IMG/VR virus record: IMGVR_UViG_3300021185_003222
Coordinates: 1 to 59,096 of that record
Source: a virus
Direction: 5' to 3' (one strand)
Length of the DNA: 59,096 nucleotides
The notes under the pieces were generated by a model that saw nothing but the letters and a program-made list of their open reading frames with translations, was not told the origin of the DNA and did no database searches. The position numbers were made by a program, and so were the translations under genes. Each line of letters begins with the position of its first letter. The stretch's first letter is position 1. Shown one piece after another: positions 10,101 through 18,530 of the stretch.

Positions 10101-13100
10101 ATCTTTACCAGTGCCTTCTATAATCATAGCGTCAAACTTACCGCTATTAACTAGTTTAACGCCATCCTTAACTCTACCAGCGTCCCACTCTTCTTTTGTT
10201 AACTCAATGTTATTATTCTTGTCTCTTGTTATTTTTAAAGCTTTATCAACATCTTCATTAAAAGATCTTTGTTCTGTTTTAGATTTAAAATAATTAGGAA
10301 CTTCAACATCTGTTTGTTTCTCAGACTCTTTACTAAAAAGATCTAATAAACCTTGATCTATTTTTTTATTTTTAGCTTGATTAAAAAATCTGTTTACAAC
10401 TCTGCCAATGTCTTCTCCAGTTGATAAACCTAGTTCTTTATTAAATATATTAGAAATTCTTTCTTTAACTCCTTTTATTTGTTTTACTTGATTTAGTTTA
10501 AGAGCATCTAGAAATATATTTAATTTTTCCTCGTACAAAGCATCTATAGATTTATCCTTACTATATTGATCTGTAAATCTTTTGTTTATAAGCTTTTGAT
10601 AGTGTTCAGGTAATGAGTTAACAAAAGAGTCTATAATTTCTCTACCTTTTTCACCTTTTAATGAGTTCTTTAAAAAAGCATGAAATAATTCGTGACTAGC
10701 AGCACTAGTAGCTCCTGTTCCTATCTCTCCTCCACCGCCAAGTATTCTTTGTTTGTTTATATATATTTTATTTTCTTTAGGGCTATATAAAGCATCTGAT
10801 TTTTCGTTATTTTTAAATGTTTTCTTCCATTCATCCATAGATGGTACCTCCACAACCTCTTTAACACCAAAACTTTCAGCTATAGATTTAGTAAAATCTA
10901 AATCAGACTTGTAGTCTACAGCCTCTACCTCTTTCATTTTGCCTATATTCTCCTGTTGCTTACCTGCTAGCTCTTTTTGTTCAGCTTTTAAAGTATTTAA
11001 CTTACCATCAAGTAAGCTCTTTTCAGTCATTACCTCAGCTCTTCTTTCTACAGGTACTCCATCAGACTTAGCTGTTTCATTATCAAGCTTTATTTGTTCA
11101 ATTTGATTCTCTACGGTAGCTATCTCCTTAGCCACTTCAAATTCTTTTTGTCTATCTTCTATAAAGCTTTTTTTAATATTAGGATCAGATATTTTTCTAG
11201 CCTGCATGCCAGTTACTTGACCTTGATTAACTAGAGCATTTAGTTGATTAAATTGAAAGCTTTTTGGATCTATACCCATCGCATCGGCGATAATTAAAGA
11301 TGTATTTCTATTTGTGTTGTTTTTACCTTTAATACCTTCTGTCTTTAGATTATCAAGAAGATCCATTTCTTTTAATGTCAACTTCTCATTACTAACAAGT
11401 TTTCTACCTATTATCTCAATTTGAGTTTGAGTAGATTTCATTTTGTTATCTCTTTCAGACATCCATGTTTGAGCGTCTGAAACGTCCTTGTTCATCTCAG
11501 CTATACCTTTAGCTGCTTCAAGCTCTGACAACTCCTTAGAACTTAATTCTTTGCCTTCTGTCTTTGATTTAAATGCTTTTTCTATAGTTGCATAATCATT
11601 AACTCCACTTAATCCTAATGTTTTATTAGCTTTTCTTACAGCTCCACTATTAGTTTCCATACCTTTAACTAATCTTTCTATAGATTTAACAGGTCTTCCA
11701 CCAATATGTAGTAATCCAAATTGTATTATTTCTTTAGCCCAAGCTCTACCACTAGTTAGATTTTTATATATTTCATCTAACCTATCTTTCTCTTTTGGAT
11801 CATTCCAGTCACCAACTAAAACTTCACCTGCTGATATTGCTTTTGATATTGTAGTTGGTATTGTACCAGCTACAGTTGCTCCAGCTACAGTCTTTAATCC
11901 AGGAATAGTAGAAAACGCTCTAATTATTTCCGAACCTCCACGCATATAGTTGGTTAATATTTTTTTAGATATTTTTTGAGTTATAACGTTACCTACTCCA
12001 AAAAAGAAACCATGCTCAACAGGCATTTTTTCTTCACCCATTTCCTCTAGAAAGCCATTAGCTATATTCATCTTTATCATTTCAGCAGATCCATGAGTAA
12101 TAAAATCTATAGTGCCGTTGAATACAGTTGAACCACCACCTCTAAAACTATTTTTCATTAGCTGGCCAAAAGGACCTCTTAAATATTTTAATGTAGGAGC
12201 TACGCCTGGTATTGTTTCTGCTAGTGCAAAAGCAGCTACCATCTTTAATAAACCTGGTGCTTCATCTACTAATTCTTCTCCAAAACTTTTTTCAATTACA
12301 TCATTCTTTAGAACATCTGGATCTATTTTTAAACCTGAAGCTTTTATTACAGCTCTAGTATTTTCAGCTAGCATTTCGGGATTTTTACCAGCACCTATAA
12401 AATCACCAACTTCAGACCAGTTTTCTGTACCTACAAAAGATCCTACTATTTGTGTATAATCATAGAAATTTGTTTCTTCAGCTGTCATAGCGTTAACGTT
12501 AAGCTTTAAAGCTCTATTTAAAACAGCTATATCATCTATTAAGGCATCGTGCTTTTTAGCTAAAGCTATTGAGTTACCGTCACTTCTTGTATTTTCAACC
12601 TCTGACAATATTTTTTTAAGACCTTTAGGCACAACTCCAGTTTTATTAAAATAGCTTATATACTTAGCATAATCAGCCTTAGACCTTTCAGACATGCTGA
12701 AACCGTCACCAATAGAAGAAGCTTCTAAATCACCAGACAGGTCACTCATTTCAGAGTATATACCTTTTAATTCATAAAACTTTTTTCTTCTTAGATCTTC
12801 TAAGTAATCTACAGTTGGTCTTTCTTCAAAGTTTAAAATGCTTTTAGCTTTTTCTGTAATTTCTTTATCACCTATTTTTTGTTCTTCTGTTGCTTTTGTA
12901 ATATCTATTAAAGTGCCAGTTTTATTATCATATATTTTTTCACCTAAGTTTAATTCTTTTTTTACATTTTGAAGATCTTTATCAGCTTCGTTTATAAAAG
13001 CTTCGTATTTTTTAGCTTCTTTTACATTTCCAGAATTTAAAAGTGTCTGCTGTTTAGCTCTTAAGCTATTAATAGAATTTTCAAATTTATAAACCTTAGC

Positions 13101-14258
13101 CTCGTTCTCATTTAAATTAGAGTAGAATAAAGCATTAAGCTGAGAGTCAACAAATCCTTTTTGAGCATTAGAGTCTCCATCAAATATTTTTAAATCTTTA
13201 TTAGCCTCATTAGTTGCTATAATATTCATATAAGCATCAGAAGCCTTATCATCAAAAACTTTTGAAGGATCTACTATTATGTATCCTTTTTTAGATATTT
13301 CTTCACTGTAAGCTCCAGGCATTGATAAATAAGATAAATCTTTACCGTTTACATTTCTAGGTATAACAATTAAATCACTATCAGAACCAACCGTCATGGG
13401 AGCAGAACTGTAACTAGAAGCTATATTATCAACAAAATCACTATGATTCTTAATTAATGAAGCGTCTATGTCAAGAAGTTTAGGAAGAACATCCTTAGCA
13501 TTTTCTTTGTTAACACTCTTTAATGGGTTAACACCTTTTTCTCTGTATTCTTCAGCTTTCTTGTATGACTCTTCGTTGTTTTTGTTAATATTTAGTTTAA
13601 TAGAGTTTTCAGGAACCTTGTGAGTGTAAGATTTTCTGTCTTGATAATCCACATTGGATTCTAAAACTATATCTATAGGGTTTTCTGTTACTAAGCTTTT
13701 TAAATTAGAACTAGTATTTTTATTTACAAAACCTACAAAGGTTTCATATGCTTTAGCATTTCCTTGACCTTTATTTCTATTGTATTCTGTGTTTAATCTT
13801 ATAGATTTACCTTGGCCAGTTGTTTTGTCAGTTACATATATTTGATCATACATATAACCACTTTGACCTATCTGTTCTTCAAACTCATAGTCGTCCCCAT
13901 ATTTTTCTTCTAAAACAGGTATTAAATCTTGTTCTTCAATATTATCAAAAGAGTTTAATTCTATATCTTTAAATTTTTTAATATTAGATTCTAGTTCATC
14001 TTCTTTCTTTACAGGCTTCACTTCGCTAACAAGTTCTTCAGCATCAACTATAGGTTCTTTAACTGATAAACCGTAAGTGTTTTTTATTAAATCTAGTTTG
14101 TTATCGTCGACACCTTCAGGGTCATACTTAGAGTATAAGTCATTTATTAATAAATCATAATCGTCACCATACGTTTCATTAATTAAATTAATTTTATCTT
14201 GGTCAATTTCTTGACCAGCTTTTTTTGAATAAAAATCTATTAAAAATTCATTTATCAT
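4161..14258 (-). CDS. giant multidomain (polyvalent) virion protein with metallopeptidase, HAD phosphatase and P-loop kinase motifs
   Basis: 3365 residues, the largest gene here. The N-terminus has two copies of a short helical motif (KINLINETYGDDYD and KLDLIKNTYG). Around 690-830 there are long Ala/Gly-rich hydrophobic stretches. HELFH near residue 1189 is a zinc-metallopeptidase signature. Near 2276, VFDFDDTLA is HAD motif I. It is followed near 2308 by a Walker A, GGPGSGKS, and zeta-toxin/polynucleotide-kinase-like sequence, after which the HAD resumes with LTAR (~2553) and ADD (~2608). The ~650-residue C-terminus, rich in aromatic and helical segments, resembles the end domain of large phage proteins called polyvalent proteins. 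It is last in the virion operon, after the internal proteins, so probably packaged and injected. No DxDxD RNA-polymerase motif was seen. Confidence 0.85.
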   Translation of the reverse strand: MINEFLIDFYSKKAGQEIDQDKINLINETYGDDYDLLINDLYSKYDPEGVDDNKLDLIKNTYGLSVKEPIVDAEELVSEVKPVKKEDELESNIKKFKDIELNSFDNIEEQDLIPVLEEKYGDDYEFEEQIGQSGYMYDQIYVTDKTTGQGKSIRLNTEYNRNKGQGNAKAYETFVGFVNKNTSSNLKSLVTENPIDIVLESNVDYQDRKSYTHKVPENSIKLNINKNNEESYKKAEEYREKGVNPLKSVNKENAKDVLPKLLDIDASLIKNHSDFVDNIASSYSSAPMTVGSDSDLIVIPRNVNGKDLSYLSMPGAYSEEISKKGYIIVDPSKVFDDKASDAYMNIIATNEANKDLKIFDGDSNAQKGFVDSQLNALFYSNLNENEAKVYKFENSINSLRAKQQTLLNSGNVKEAKKYEAFINEADKDLQNVKKELNLGEKIYDNKTGTLIDITKATEEQKIGDKEITEKAKSILNFEERPTVDYLEDLRRKKFYELKGIYSEMSDLSGDLEASSIGDGFSMSERSKADYAKYISYFNKTGVVPKGLKKILSEVENTRSDGNSIALAKKHDALIDDIAVLNRALKLNVNAMTAEETNFYDYTQIVGSFVGTENWSEVGDFIGAGKNPEMLAENTRAVIKASGLKIDPDVLKNDVIEKSFGEELVDEAPGLLKMVAAFALAETIPGVAPTLKYLRGPFGQLMKNSFRGGGSTVFNGTIDFITHGSAEMIKMNIANGFLEEMGEEKMPVEHGFFFGVGNVITQKISKKILTNYMRGGSEIIRAFSTIPGLKTVAGATVAGTIPTTISKAISAGEVLVGDWNDPKEKDRLDEIYKNLTSGRAWAKEIIQFGLLHIGGRPVKSIERLVKGMETNSGAVRKANKTLGLSGVNDYATIEKAFKSKTEGKELSSKELSELEAAKGIAEMNKDVSDAQTWMSERDNKMKSTQTQIEIIGRKLVSNEKLTLKEMDLLDNLKTEGIKGKNNTNRNTSLIIADAMGIDPKSFQFNQLNALVNQGQVTGMQARKISDPNIKKSFIEDRQKEFEVAKEIATVENQIEQIKLDNETAKSDGVPVERRAEVMTEKSLLDGKLNTLKAEQKELAGKQQENIGKMKEVEAVDYKSDLDFTKSIAESFGVKEVVEVPSMDEWKKTFKNNEKSDALYSPKENKIYINKQRILGGGGEIGTGATSAASHELFHAFLKNSLKGEKGREIIDSFVNSLPEHYQKLINKRFTDQYSKDKSIDALYEEKLNIFLDALKLNQVKQIKGVKERISNIFNKELGLSTGEDIGRVVNRFFNQAKNKKIDQGLLDLFSKESEKQTDVEVPNYFKSKTEQRSFNEDVDKALKITRDKNNNIELTKEEWDAGRVKDGVKLVNSGKFDAMIIEGTGKDKMKISGDKIIIQGEAFSKDQFILDVRDKINDVVRSWDPQNIKGEKGGLAGWIFNPLNLNKKKLDVFKAYEKKALSDKAGRGEGQAELSLRVERSAEPFGAGRTNSLGMLSPESRFELSNEIKKKITDEGKYPFVPETMDAYLGTFDNLIKDIPYIAAKELKNDLTTFGKEVLKDPNFSFREEAITDPKKNLNIPEAKVAQRWMMGGGLNPNFAKAIDLMPYNNVPVLREYAYKGNTTERIKHPKSRKGDNYINISASSGKINQPTGIDRNIKRDFFTKTDQRIGNDFLWTKNKFSEEYFLGKIGIKDKRKEASFTQRESEAQTLKGVLRYITKEMTLKAFSERAQELGLSNQVNDLRSAKNIYSASQTALRDFDIPKQKDFLENKLSDIAQDFKVNYAGVPDRTQIRSVVKKYLFDDFYTTKDKNDIIDALAKGLKKAEASVEYNIKKYEEISKVDIEKFLKDHTKEIIEGDFERINEDYLGLKRGELQEVSTDPDVQKARRLRDEAAWSDYMENSTDKLKAAEVLSSLNEQYTNSSTIGGKRHVYWGGTANWRAGLNSVINKYGINLEKTTLTQGDKKLKVKKYGGSNFHNSETFIKQAGLNINSKLSDYKSGKVKELVEEYDRVALEARKFLETQILSETQAFVNGEITTTKSGVSPEAQMGIAMMALKNSMGSVLRLAAPVRGIYIPLKGEKLITTNSRKYIDPRDNKSKSEKLLTWEHNKSAEKMLLDLLKVYSNKDNLKTIEGTNKIELNQKGKTELELAYEDFYVNIIPYKMDGVLRRTGYEVLSPVDGTRYYNESSMYDPNMRSIYNFKTGKVEGEAWAKSAELAINPKLAKDNLKSDPVFAASESNTRTNVDFLNNAKNNDKALELARKPNKKPKKIRVFDFDDTLAKSKSLVFYNRPNTSGKPSPKRKAIFMIGGPGSGKSNIGKGLELGREGWKVVNQDIFIEAEKAKVGLPEAESMYSKEQKSQRSKIGFAGRKAAEAKMEKYRQAGEGMIIDGTGASYNATMKKVNKLKEQGYEVFMVHAETSTEAAVSRNKARKERSLPSFIVEKTSKAVQESVKKYREELGDKFIEIDTETIEYGKPLPKDFVNKVKTKVYENERGVLNAEEFARDGKSLIEEGAVMDFTDFNIVREGERGPMFKVAEKIRDARGTDDVFVLTARAPESQQAIHEFLKSEGLDIPLENITGLGNSTGEAKAQWLVSKAAEGYNDFFFADDAMANVKAVKEALEPLDIKSKTQQVFASNSENRSLEFNKLLEESTGIEYYKEYSAAKAKTIGASKGKFGFFIPHSAEDFVGLIYPTLTKGKLGDKQMAWYKENLINPYSRAMDNLSKDRVQLLTDFKALKKELNVPKDLRKEAKTGFTKEQAVRVYLFEKAGYGKELDKTLSKTDKADLMKVVESDSNLMTFAEQILSVTKGDGYAKPGESWLAGTITTDLLDLINTGKRSKYLEEWQSNVDQIYSKENLNKLEAIYGSKYRESLENILARMKAGKNRLAGGNRLSNQMLDYVNGSNAAIMFFNIRSAALQMISNINYVNWSFNNPLKAGAAVANQPQYWKDVTKLLNSDYLMDRRNGLKLNINESEIADAASTSKNKFKAGIQYILQKGYAPTQYADSFAIASGGATFYRNRINDLVKNEGKTLVEAEKQALIEWRQKSEESQQSADPSRISSQQSSDAGRLILMFANTPMQYARIQKRAFQDLKNGRGDAKENVSKIIYYGFVQNMIFNGLQNALFKIAADDDQTFENNGKAINRTVNGMLDGLLRGTGIGGASISVAKNFLLDIYERSNRDRPEYVDAAWKLTQFSPPLSSKINKIKQAAYPFDSKKRREEIYSKGFSLDNPAAMSGAKVISATTNIPLDRLLQKYDNIDAALAEDTETWQSIAMMAGWPKWNIMSEPTAPAMTDKQKADNKINKSKNRVKAASGSTDFETLKKLNKAEQVKMLKSLGYGTYRINKAKKEADRIKLIQDANKK

Positions 14259-15787
14259 AGTATGCTAGCTTTTCCTGAGTTTTCTGTAAGACCACGTGGG
14301 TCTTTTAATAATGCATTAACAGTATTTGCGTCTCTTAATCTTTGATCAGAAATATCAATTTTCTCATATCTCACTGTTCCACTTTTTGGATTTGGTTTAT
14401 ACTTAATAATAAGATCTTTTGAATTTACGTTCGATGCATCTAAAGCCGGCTGATATTGGTTTCCAACACCGTCAGGAAATTGTTTTAAAAAATTAGTTCC
14501 AGTCATTATAGTATTTGGATATTCTTCTATAAGTTTCTTTTTGACTTTGTCTTCGTTCTCGGCTATCAACTTTTGCTGTTTTAATTCCTGCATGCTTCCT
14601 GGCATTGCAGAACTATCACCGAAAGTTAAATTATTTTTAGCCCAGTCTTCATAATCCCCTCGTATTGTAACTGTTGATGTGTTTGGTTTGTTTTTATCTC
14701 TTTTAGAGTTATTATTTTTTGGCGCATATATTTTAACATCTGTAAACTTAGCAGACTGTGTACCATTTCTTTCCCTAGCTATTTCAATACTTTTTTCAGC
14801 TAATTTTAATCTAAGTTGTTGCTTTTGATTATCATCACCGCTCCAAGTTGTTTTCTGACCTAAAACATCTTTCCAATAAACTTTAGCATATATTGGATCA
14901 TTAGCCATTCTCATTATAGTTTTGTCATTATTAGACAACTTACCAGCTAAATTTTTAAAAGCTTTTTCATTAGGAACTAAACTTCCCTTAACCATAGTTC
15001 CGTCTTTCTCTGATTTGTAATCATAGTATTCAGTGCTATAATTTTCACCGTCAGCACCACCTAGTAACCCAACAGCAGTTGAAGAAAGCTGATCTTTATA
15101 AGAGGGAACTTTTAAAAACATATCTACCTCATCATCTTGAGCATTAACGTAAGCATCTATATTAAAAACAACTCCATCTCTAGTTAGTAAAGTTTGACCT
15201 TGATCATTAGACTCTAGTCCTATTCCAGGAACTCCATTAGACCAGTCTTGTAAAAGCTTAGCTTGGGGTAGGTTATTATTAGTTATACTTAATGAACCTT
15301 CTTCACCTATTGGATTTTTTAAAGCATCATCTATTATAACAGCTTCTGCCGCTGCTGAATTAACACCTGTAGAGTACTTATCTATTGAGCTGTCTATATT
15401 GGCAATCATTCTAGCTCCTATAACTGGATCTATATAACCTTCTTCATTAGGAAGTTTATTCATGCCTTGCTTTATTTTTACAGCTTCGTTTATTTGATTA
15501 TTCCAATAGTTGCTAGCTTCTTGTTGGTATGTTGTTCCTCCGCCTGTAACCTTACCGACTTTATCATACATAGTTGAAGCTGCTTTAGCGCTATCTTTTT
15601 GCATTTGTAGAATCTCTTTTCTACGTGCAGCATCCATTCTAGTGTCAAATTGCTCTCTAAGCCTTTTGTCGTTCATTTCTGCTATTCCTTGCTGCTGCAA
15701 GTTAGCACCTCTAGAATCTAGTCTAGGTGTTGCTATTTTACCTCCGTAAGAAGATCCTTTGTAAGCGTTTGGTTGTGGTAATGCCAT
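14255..15787 (-). CDS. probable internal virion protein (510 aa)
   Basis: It lies between the Gln/Ala-rich 245-residue protein and the giant protein, overlapping the latter by four bases (ATGA). Residues 25-130 are helical and highly charged (MNDKRLREQFDTRMDAARRK), and the rest is mixed with many Asn/Lys. No catalytic motif was seen. By position it matches the middle internal or ejection protein of short-tailed phages, such as T7 gp15-type genes, but only by synteny. Confidence 0.6.
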   Translation of the reverse strand: MALPQPNAYKGSSYGGKIATPRLDSRGANLQQQGIAEMNDKRLREQFDTRMDAARRKEILQMQKDSAKAASTMYDKVGKVTGGGTTYQQEASNYWNNQINEAVKIKQGMNKLPNEEGYIDPVIGARMIANIDSSIDKYSTGVNSAAAEAVIIDDALKNPIGEEGSLSITNNNLPQAKLLQDWSNGVPGIGLESNDQGQTLLTRDGVVFNIDAYVNAQDDEVDMFLKVPSYKDQLSSTAVGLLGGADGENYSTEYYDYKSEKDGTMVKGSLVPNEKAFKNLAGKLSNNDKTIMRMANDPIYAKVYWKDVLGQKTTWSGDDNQKQQLRLKLAEKSIEIARERNGTQSAKFTDVKIYAPKNNNSKRDKNKPNTSTVTIRGDYEDWAKNNLTFGDSSAMPGSMQELKQQKLIAENEDKVKKKLIEEYPNTIMTGTNFLKQFPDGVGNQYQPALDASNVNSKDLIIKYKPNPKSGTVRYEKIDISDQRLRDANTVNALLKDPRGLTENSGKASIL

Positions 15788-15808
15788 ATTTATATTTTAT
15801 TAATTTTT

Positions 15809-16546
15809 TTATGTCATGCCAAAATCATCGAAATCACCCGTGGTTCGTGCTTGTTGGCCTGCAGCATACGTTTGAATAGTATTTCCTGCAAATTTAGCAC
15901 CAGAAGCCCAAGTTTGAGCTCCTTGAGATATTCTTGCATTAGCATAAAAATCCTGCATATTTCTGTAATAATCAACTTCTGAAGCAGCTCTTGATATATC
16001 AGCAGCTTCTCTCTGTTCTTGAGCATTAAATGTAAACGCCTTACCTTGAGCTTTAGCTTCTTGAACTCTAGCTTTTTCACCTTGTGTAAGTTGTTGAGCT
16101 TGCATTTCACCTTTAGCAGCGAGTTGTTGGTTTGATGATTCTTGCTGTTGTATACTAGCAGTAATACCTCTTTTACTTTTTAGTGCGGCATTAGCTAATG
16201 CAGTTGCTCCACCAGCAGATGCTCCAGTTTCTCTTAAAGTGTCTAATGTGTTTGCTAAAGCAATATCAGCTTGTTCCATTTGCATTGTAGCAGCCTCAGT
16301 TGCTACTGCTAAGTTCGCATATGGATTGTCCATTCTCATCTCTGTAACTCCGCTGTAAGGGTCTACGATGTCTTGTCTGTTATCTCTTAAGTAATCTAAA
16401 CTTTCTTGAGCAGAGTCTTTTAAATCTTCCTGTCTTTTCATTTCTTTCTTCATTCGCCTTCCAGCTACTAGGTTTCCTATGAATTGACTAGAGCCGCCTA
16501 CGCTTTTTCCTAATAAGTTTAATCCAGGTATCGATGGTTGTCCCAT
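15809..16546 (-). CDS. internal virion protein, T7 gp14-like
   Basis: 245 residues. A Gly-rich, weakly hydrophobic N-terminus (IPGLNLLGKSVGGSSQFIGNL) is followed by a basic stretch and a long Ala/Gln-rich helical body (ALANAALKSKRGITASIQQQ). This is the composition of small ejection proteins that line the DNA channel and enter the envelope first. It sits directly downstream of the nozzle genes and upstream of the two larger internal proteins, the usual order. Function is inferred from composition and synteny. Confidence 0.6.
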   Translation of the reverse strand: MGQPSIPGLNLLGKSVGGSSQFIGNLVAGRRMKKEMKRQEDLKDSAQESLDYLRDNRQDIVDPYSGVTEMRMDNPYANLAVATEAATMQMEQADIALANTLDTLRETGASAGGATALANAALKSKRGITASIQQQESSNQQLAAKGEMQAQQLTQGEKARVQEAKAQGKAFTFNAQEQREAADISRAASEVDYYRNMQDFYANARISQGAQTWASGAKFAGNTIQTYAAGQQARTTGDFDDFGMT

Positions 16547-16557
16547 AATCTATAATT

Positions 16558-18528
16558 TTAATTTGATGAAATAACTATTTCAGAACCTATAGAAAATAAT
16601 TCTTTAGTCCCTCCGTAATTAGTTGATGAATCTGTTTTCAATGTTATAATTGAGTAAAAACCTTTTATTCCAGAAGAATTATTACCAAAAACAACTTCTC
16701 CTGGTTTAGGTCCAGAAATATTTTTCAAGTTAGAAAAGTACTTGTTTTCTTTTCTATCAAATCCAGCTCTTAATATCTGCGTGTTAACTGGTAGTGTAGA
16801 TGGATACTCTACAACGGTAGGTGGATCTGTACTTTGGTCAATTGTAAAACCTCCTTCGTAATAGCTTTTAACGCTACTAGCTATATCACTACTAGATATG
16901 TTAGCTGGTAAAAGAGGATCGTATGAAAGTACTCTTGAATCAACACCAGTTGTGCTAGAATACATCATTGATACTTCCCAACCATTTGAGCCTTCGTAGT
17001 TTATAGTTTTAAAGTTTTTAACCATATGAGGGTTAGCGTTTAGTATGCTTGTAATATTACTATCACTTGTTACTTTGTAAAATTCCCCTCTTTTTGATGT
17101 ATCTGAATAATGTTGAAATAAACCAATTGTTCCATATGTCTTAGGATCAACAGGTTTTTCACCATCAATTGTTTCTTGTATAACGCTAGTAGAGTAGAAC
17201 TTGTTTTTAACACTAAACATTTGATCTGGATTATAAGTAAAGAAGCTTACCCAACCTTTTATTTTCTCATCAAAGTTTAAAGTATAAAAACTAGTTCTTA
17301 AACCTTTAAATTCTCTTTTACCTCCTTCAGTGCTTGTCCAAGTCGTTTGTTGTAAATAATATTTTTTTAACGATAATGTATAGCATTTGTTGTGTGCATC
17401 CCAAGAGCCTAAAACTTTATCTTTTACTATAGCTCTAAATCCTACTCCAGTAGTCATTGCGGAAGTAACAATTATTTCTGAGTTTAGTACAACTCTTACA
17501 TTGTTACCAACTCTAGAAAGCGATGAAATACATGTTTGTGCAAAAGTTGATCCATTAGTATCTTGGATTATCATTCCAGGACAAAGCGTTGTCCATTGAT
17601 TTCCAGTGTCTATTTCAATATCAAAATAAGTAGCATTATCACCTACAGCGGCTACACTGTTATCAGCTTTATACCAAACAGGAGCACCTACGTATTTTAA
17701 GTCAATACTTCTGTACTCTTGATTTAATTCACCTAATTCATCTCTAAACCAGTCAAACATACCATATTCAGATATTTCTGTTATACCATCTCTAGATAAT
17801 CTTATTATAGCATTTCTATTTTTATCAGCATAGTATTTTCTAAAACTATGATTAGCAAAGCTTTCAGGAAACTTACTATTACCATAGTCACCAGCGTAAG
17901 GGGTGACCGGACCTATAACAACTTTACCAGCTGTAGTTACTTGTCCGCCTTCAGCTGTGTATATAACGTCTTTATCTATTAAAGCTTGACTACTTTTGTT
18001 TTCTTGAAGTATTAGTAAGTTGCCATCATCAGAGTGTATTTTCTGAATAGAACCATATTCTGGAGATACAGTCCTACTAATGTCTTCACCTACATTAAAT
18101 ACGTTTGTTTTGTTTACGTTAGTTCTATTATTTAAAAGTCCTGAGTATATTAAAGATGAAGATCTTCTCTGTGTAGAAGCATCGCTGTCAACTAAGTAAG
18201 CTTTAACACCTTGCCCAACCATATCGTTATTGTAACCTCCTTTTATTCTTGATTCTTCAAACGACCATCCTAAACCATTCATAAACCAGTTATCAGCCGG
18301 ATTAGAGTTTAAGTTGAATATATTTGTAGGAAATGGAGGGTAACCAGCTGGATCCCAAGGGAAGCCAAAGAAACCACCAATTGGACCAGCTTCATATATT
18401 TGAGGTATAGGATCAGCAGTTTCGTCCCAGTCTGGCGTTGGCTTTACGGTGTACACTTTCTCTCCTCTTGTCGGAACTTTCTTCGCAACAAAGGTGTTAA
18501 AATACTTTACTTCTAATATATAACTCAT
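16558..18528 (-). CDS. tail nozzle/stabilisation protein, distal part
   Basis: 656 residues, beta-rich with few helices. It contains segments I associate with crAss-like stabilisation or muzzle proteins: GSWDAHNKCYTLSL, FDEKIKGWVSFFTYNPDQMF and RLSRDGITEISEYGMFDWFRD. It begins two bases after the 1211-residue gene. Together they may do the job of one long nozzle protein that forms the lower tail barrel and gate. An independent receptor-contact protein is the alternative. Confidence 0.65.
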   Translation of the reverse strand: MSYILEVKYFNTFVAKKVPTRGEKVYTVKPTPDWDETADPIPQIYEAGPIGGFFGFPWDPAGYPPFPTNIFNLNSNPADNWFMNGLGWSFEESRIKGGYNNDMVGQGVKAYLVDSDASTQRRSSSLIYSGLLNNRTNVNKTNVFNVGEDISRTVSPEYGSIQKIHSDDGNLLILQENKSSQALIDKDVIYTAEGGQVTTAGKVVIGPVTPYAGDYGNSKFPESFANHSFRKYYADKNRNAIIRLSRDGITEISEYGMFDWFRDELGELNQEYRSIDLKYVGAPVWYKADNSVAAVGDNATYFDIEIDTGNQWTTLCPGMIIQDTNGSTFAQTCISSLSRVGNNVRVVLNSEIIVTSAMTTGVGFRAIVKDKVLGSWDAHNKCYTLSLKKYYLQQTTWTSTEGGKREFKGLRTSFYTLNFDEKIKGWVSFFTYNPDQMFSVKNKFYSTSVIQETIDGEKPVDPKTYGTIGLFQHYSDTSKRGEFYKVTSDSNITSILNANPHMVKNFKTINYEGSNGWEVSMMYSSTTGVDSRVLSYDPLLPANISSSDIASSVKSYYEGGFTIDQSTDPPTVVEYPSTLPVNTQILRAGFDRKENKYFSNLKNISGPKPGEVVFGNNSSGIKGFYSIITLKTDSSTNYGGTKELFSIGSEIVISSN

Positions 18529-18530
18529 AA

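Noticed and set aside
4161-14258. Giant protein as a crAss-like virion RNA polymerase
   Set aside because: No DxDxD-type catalytic motif was seen; the DFDD string belongs to a HAD domain.
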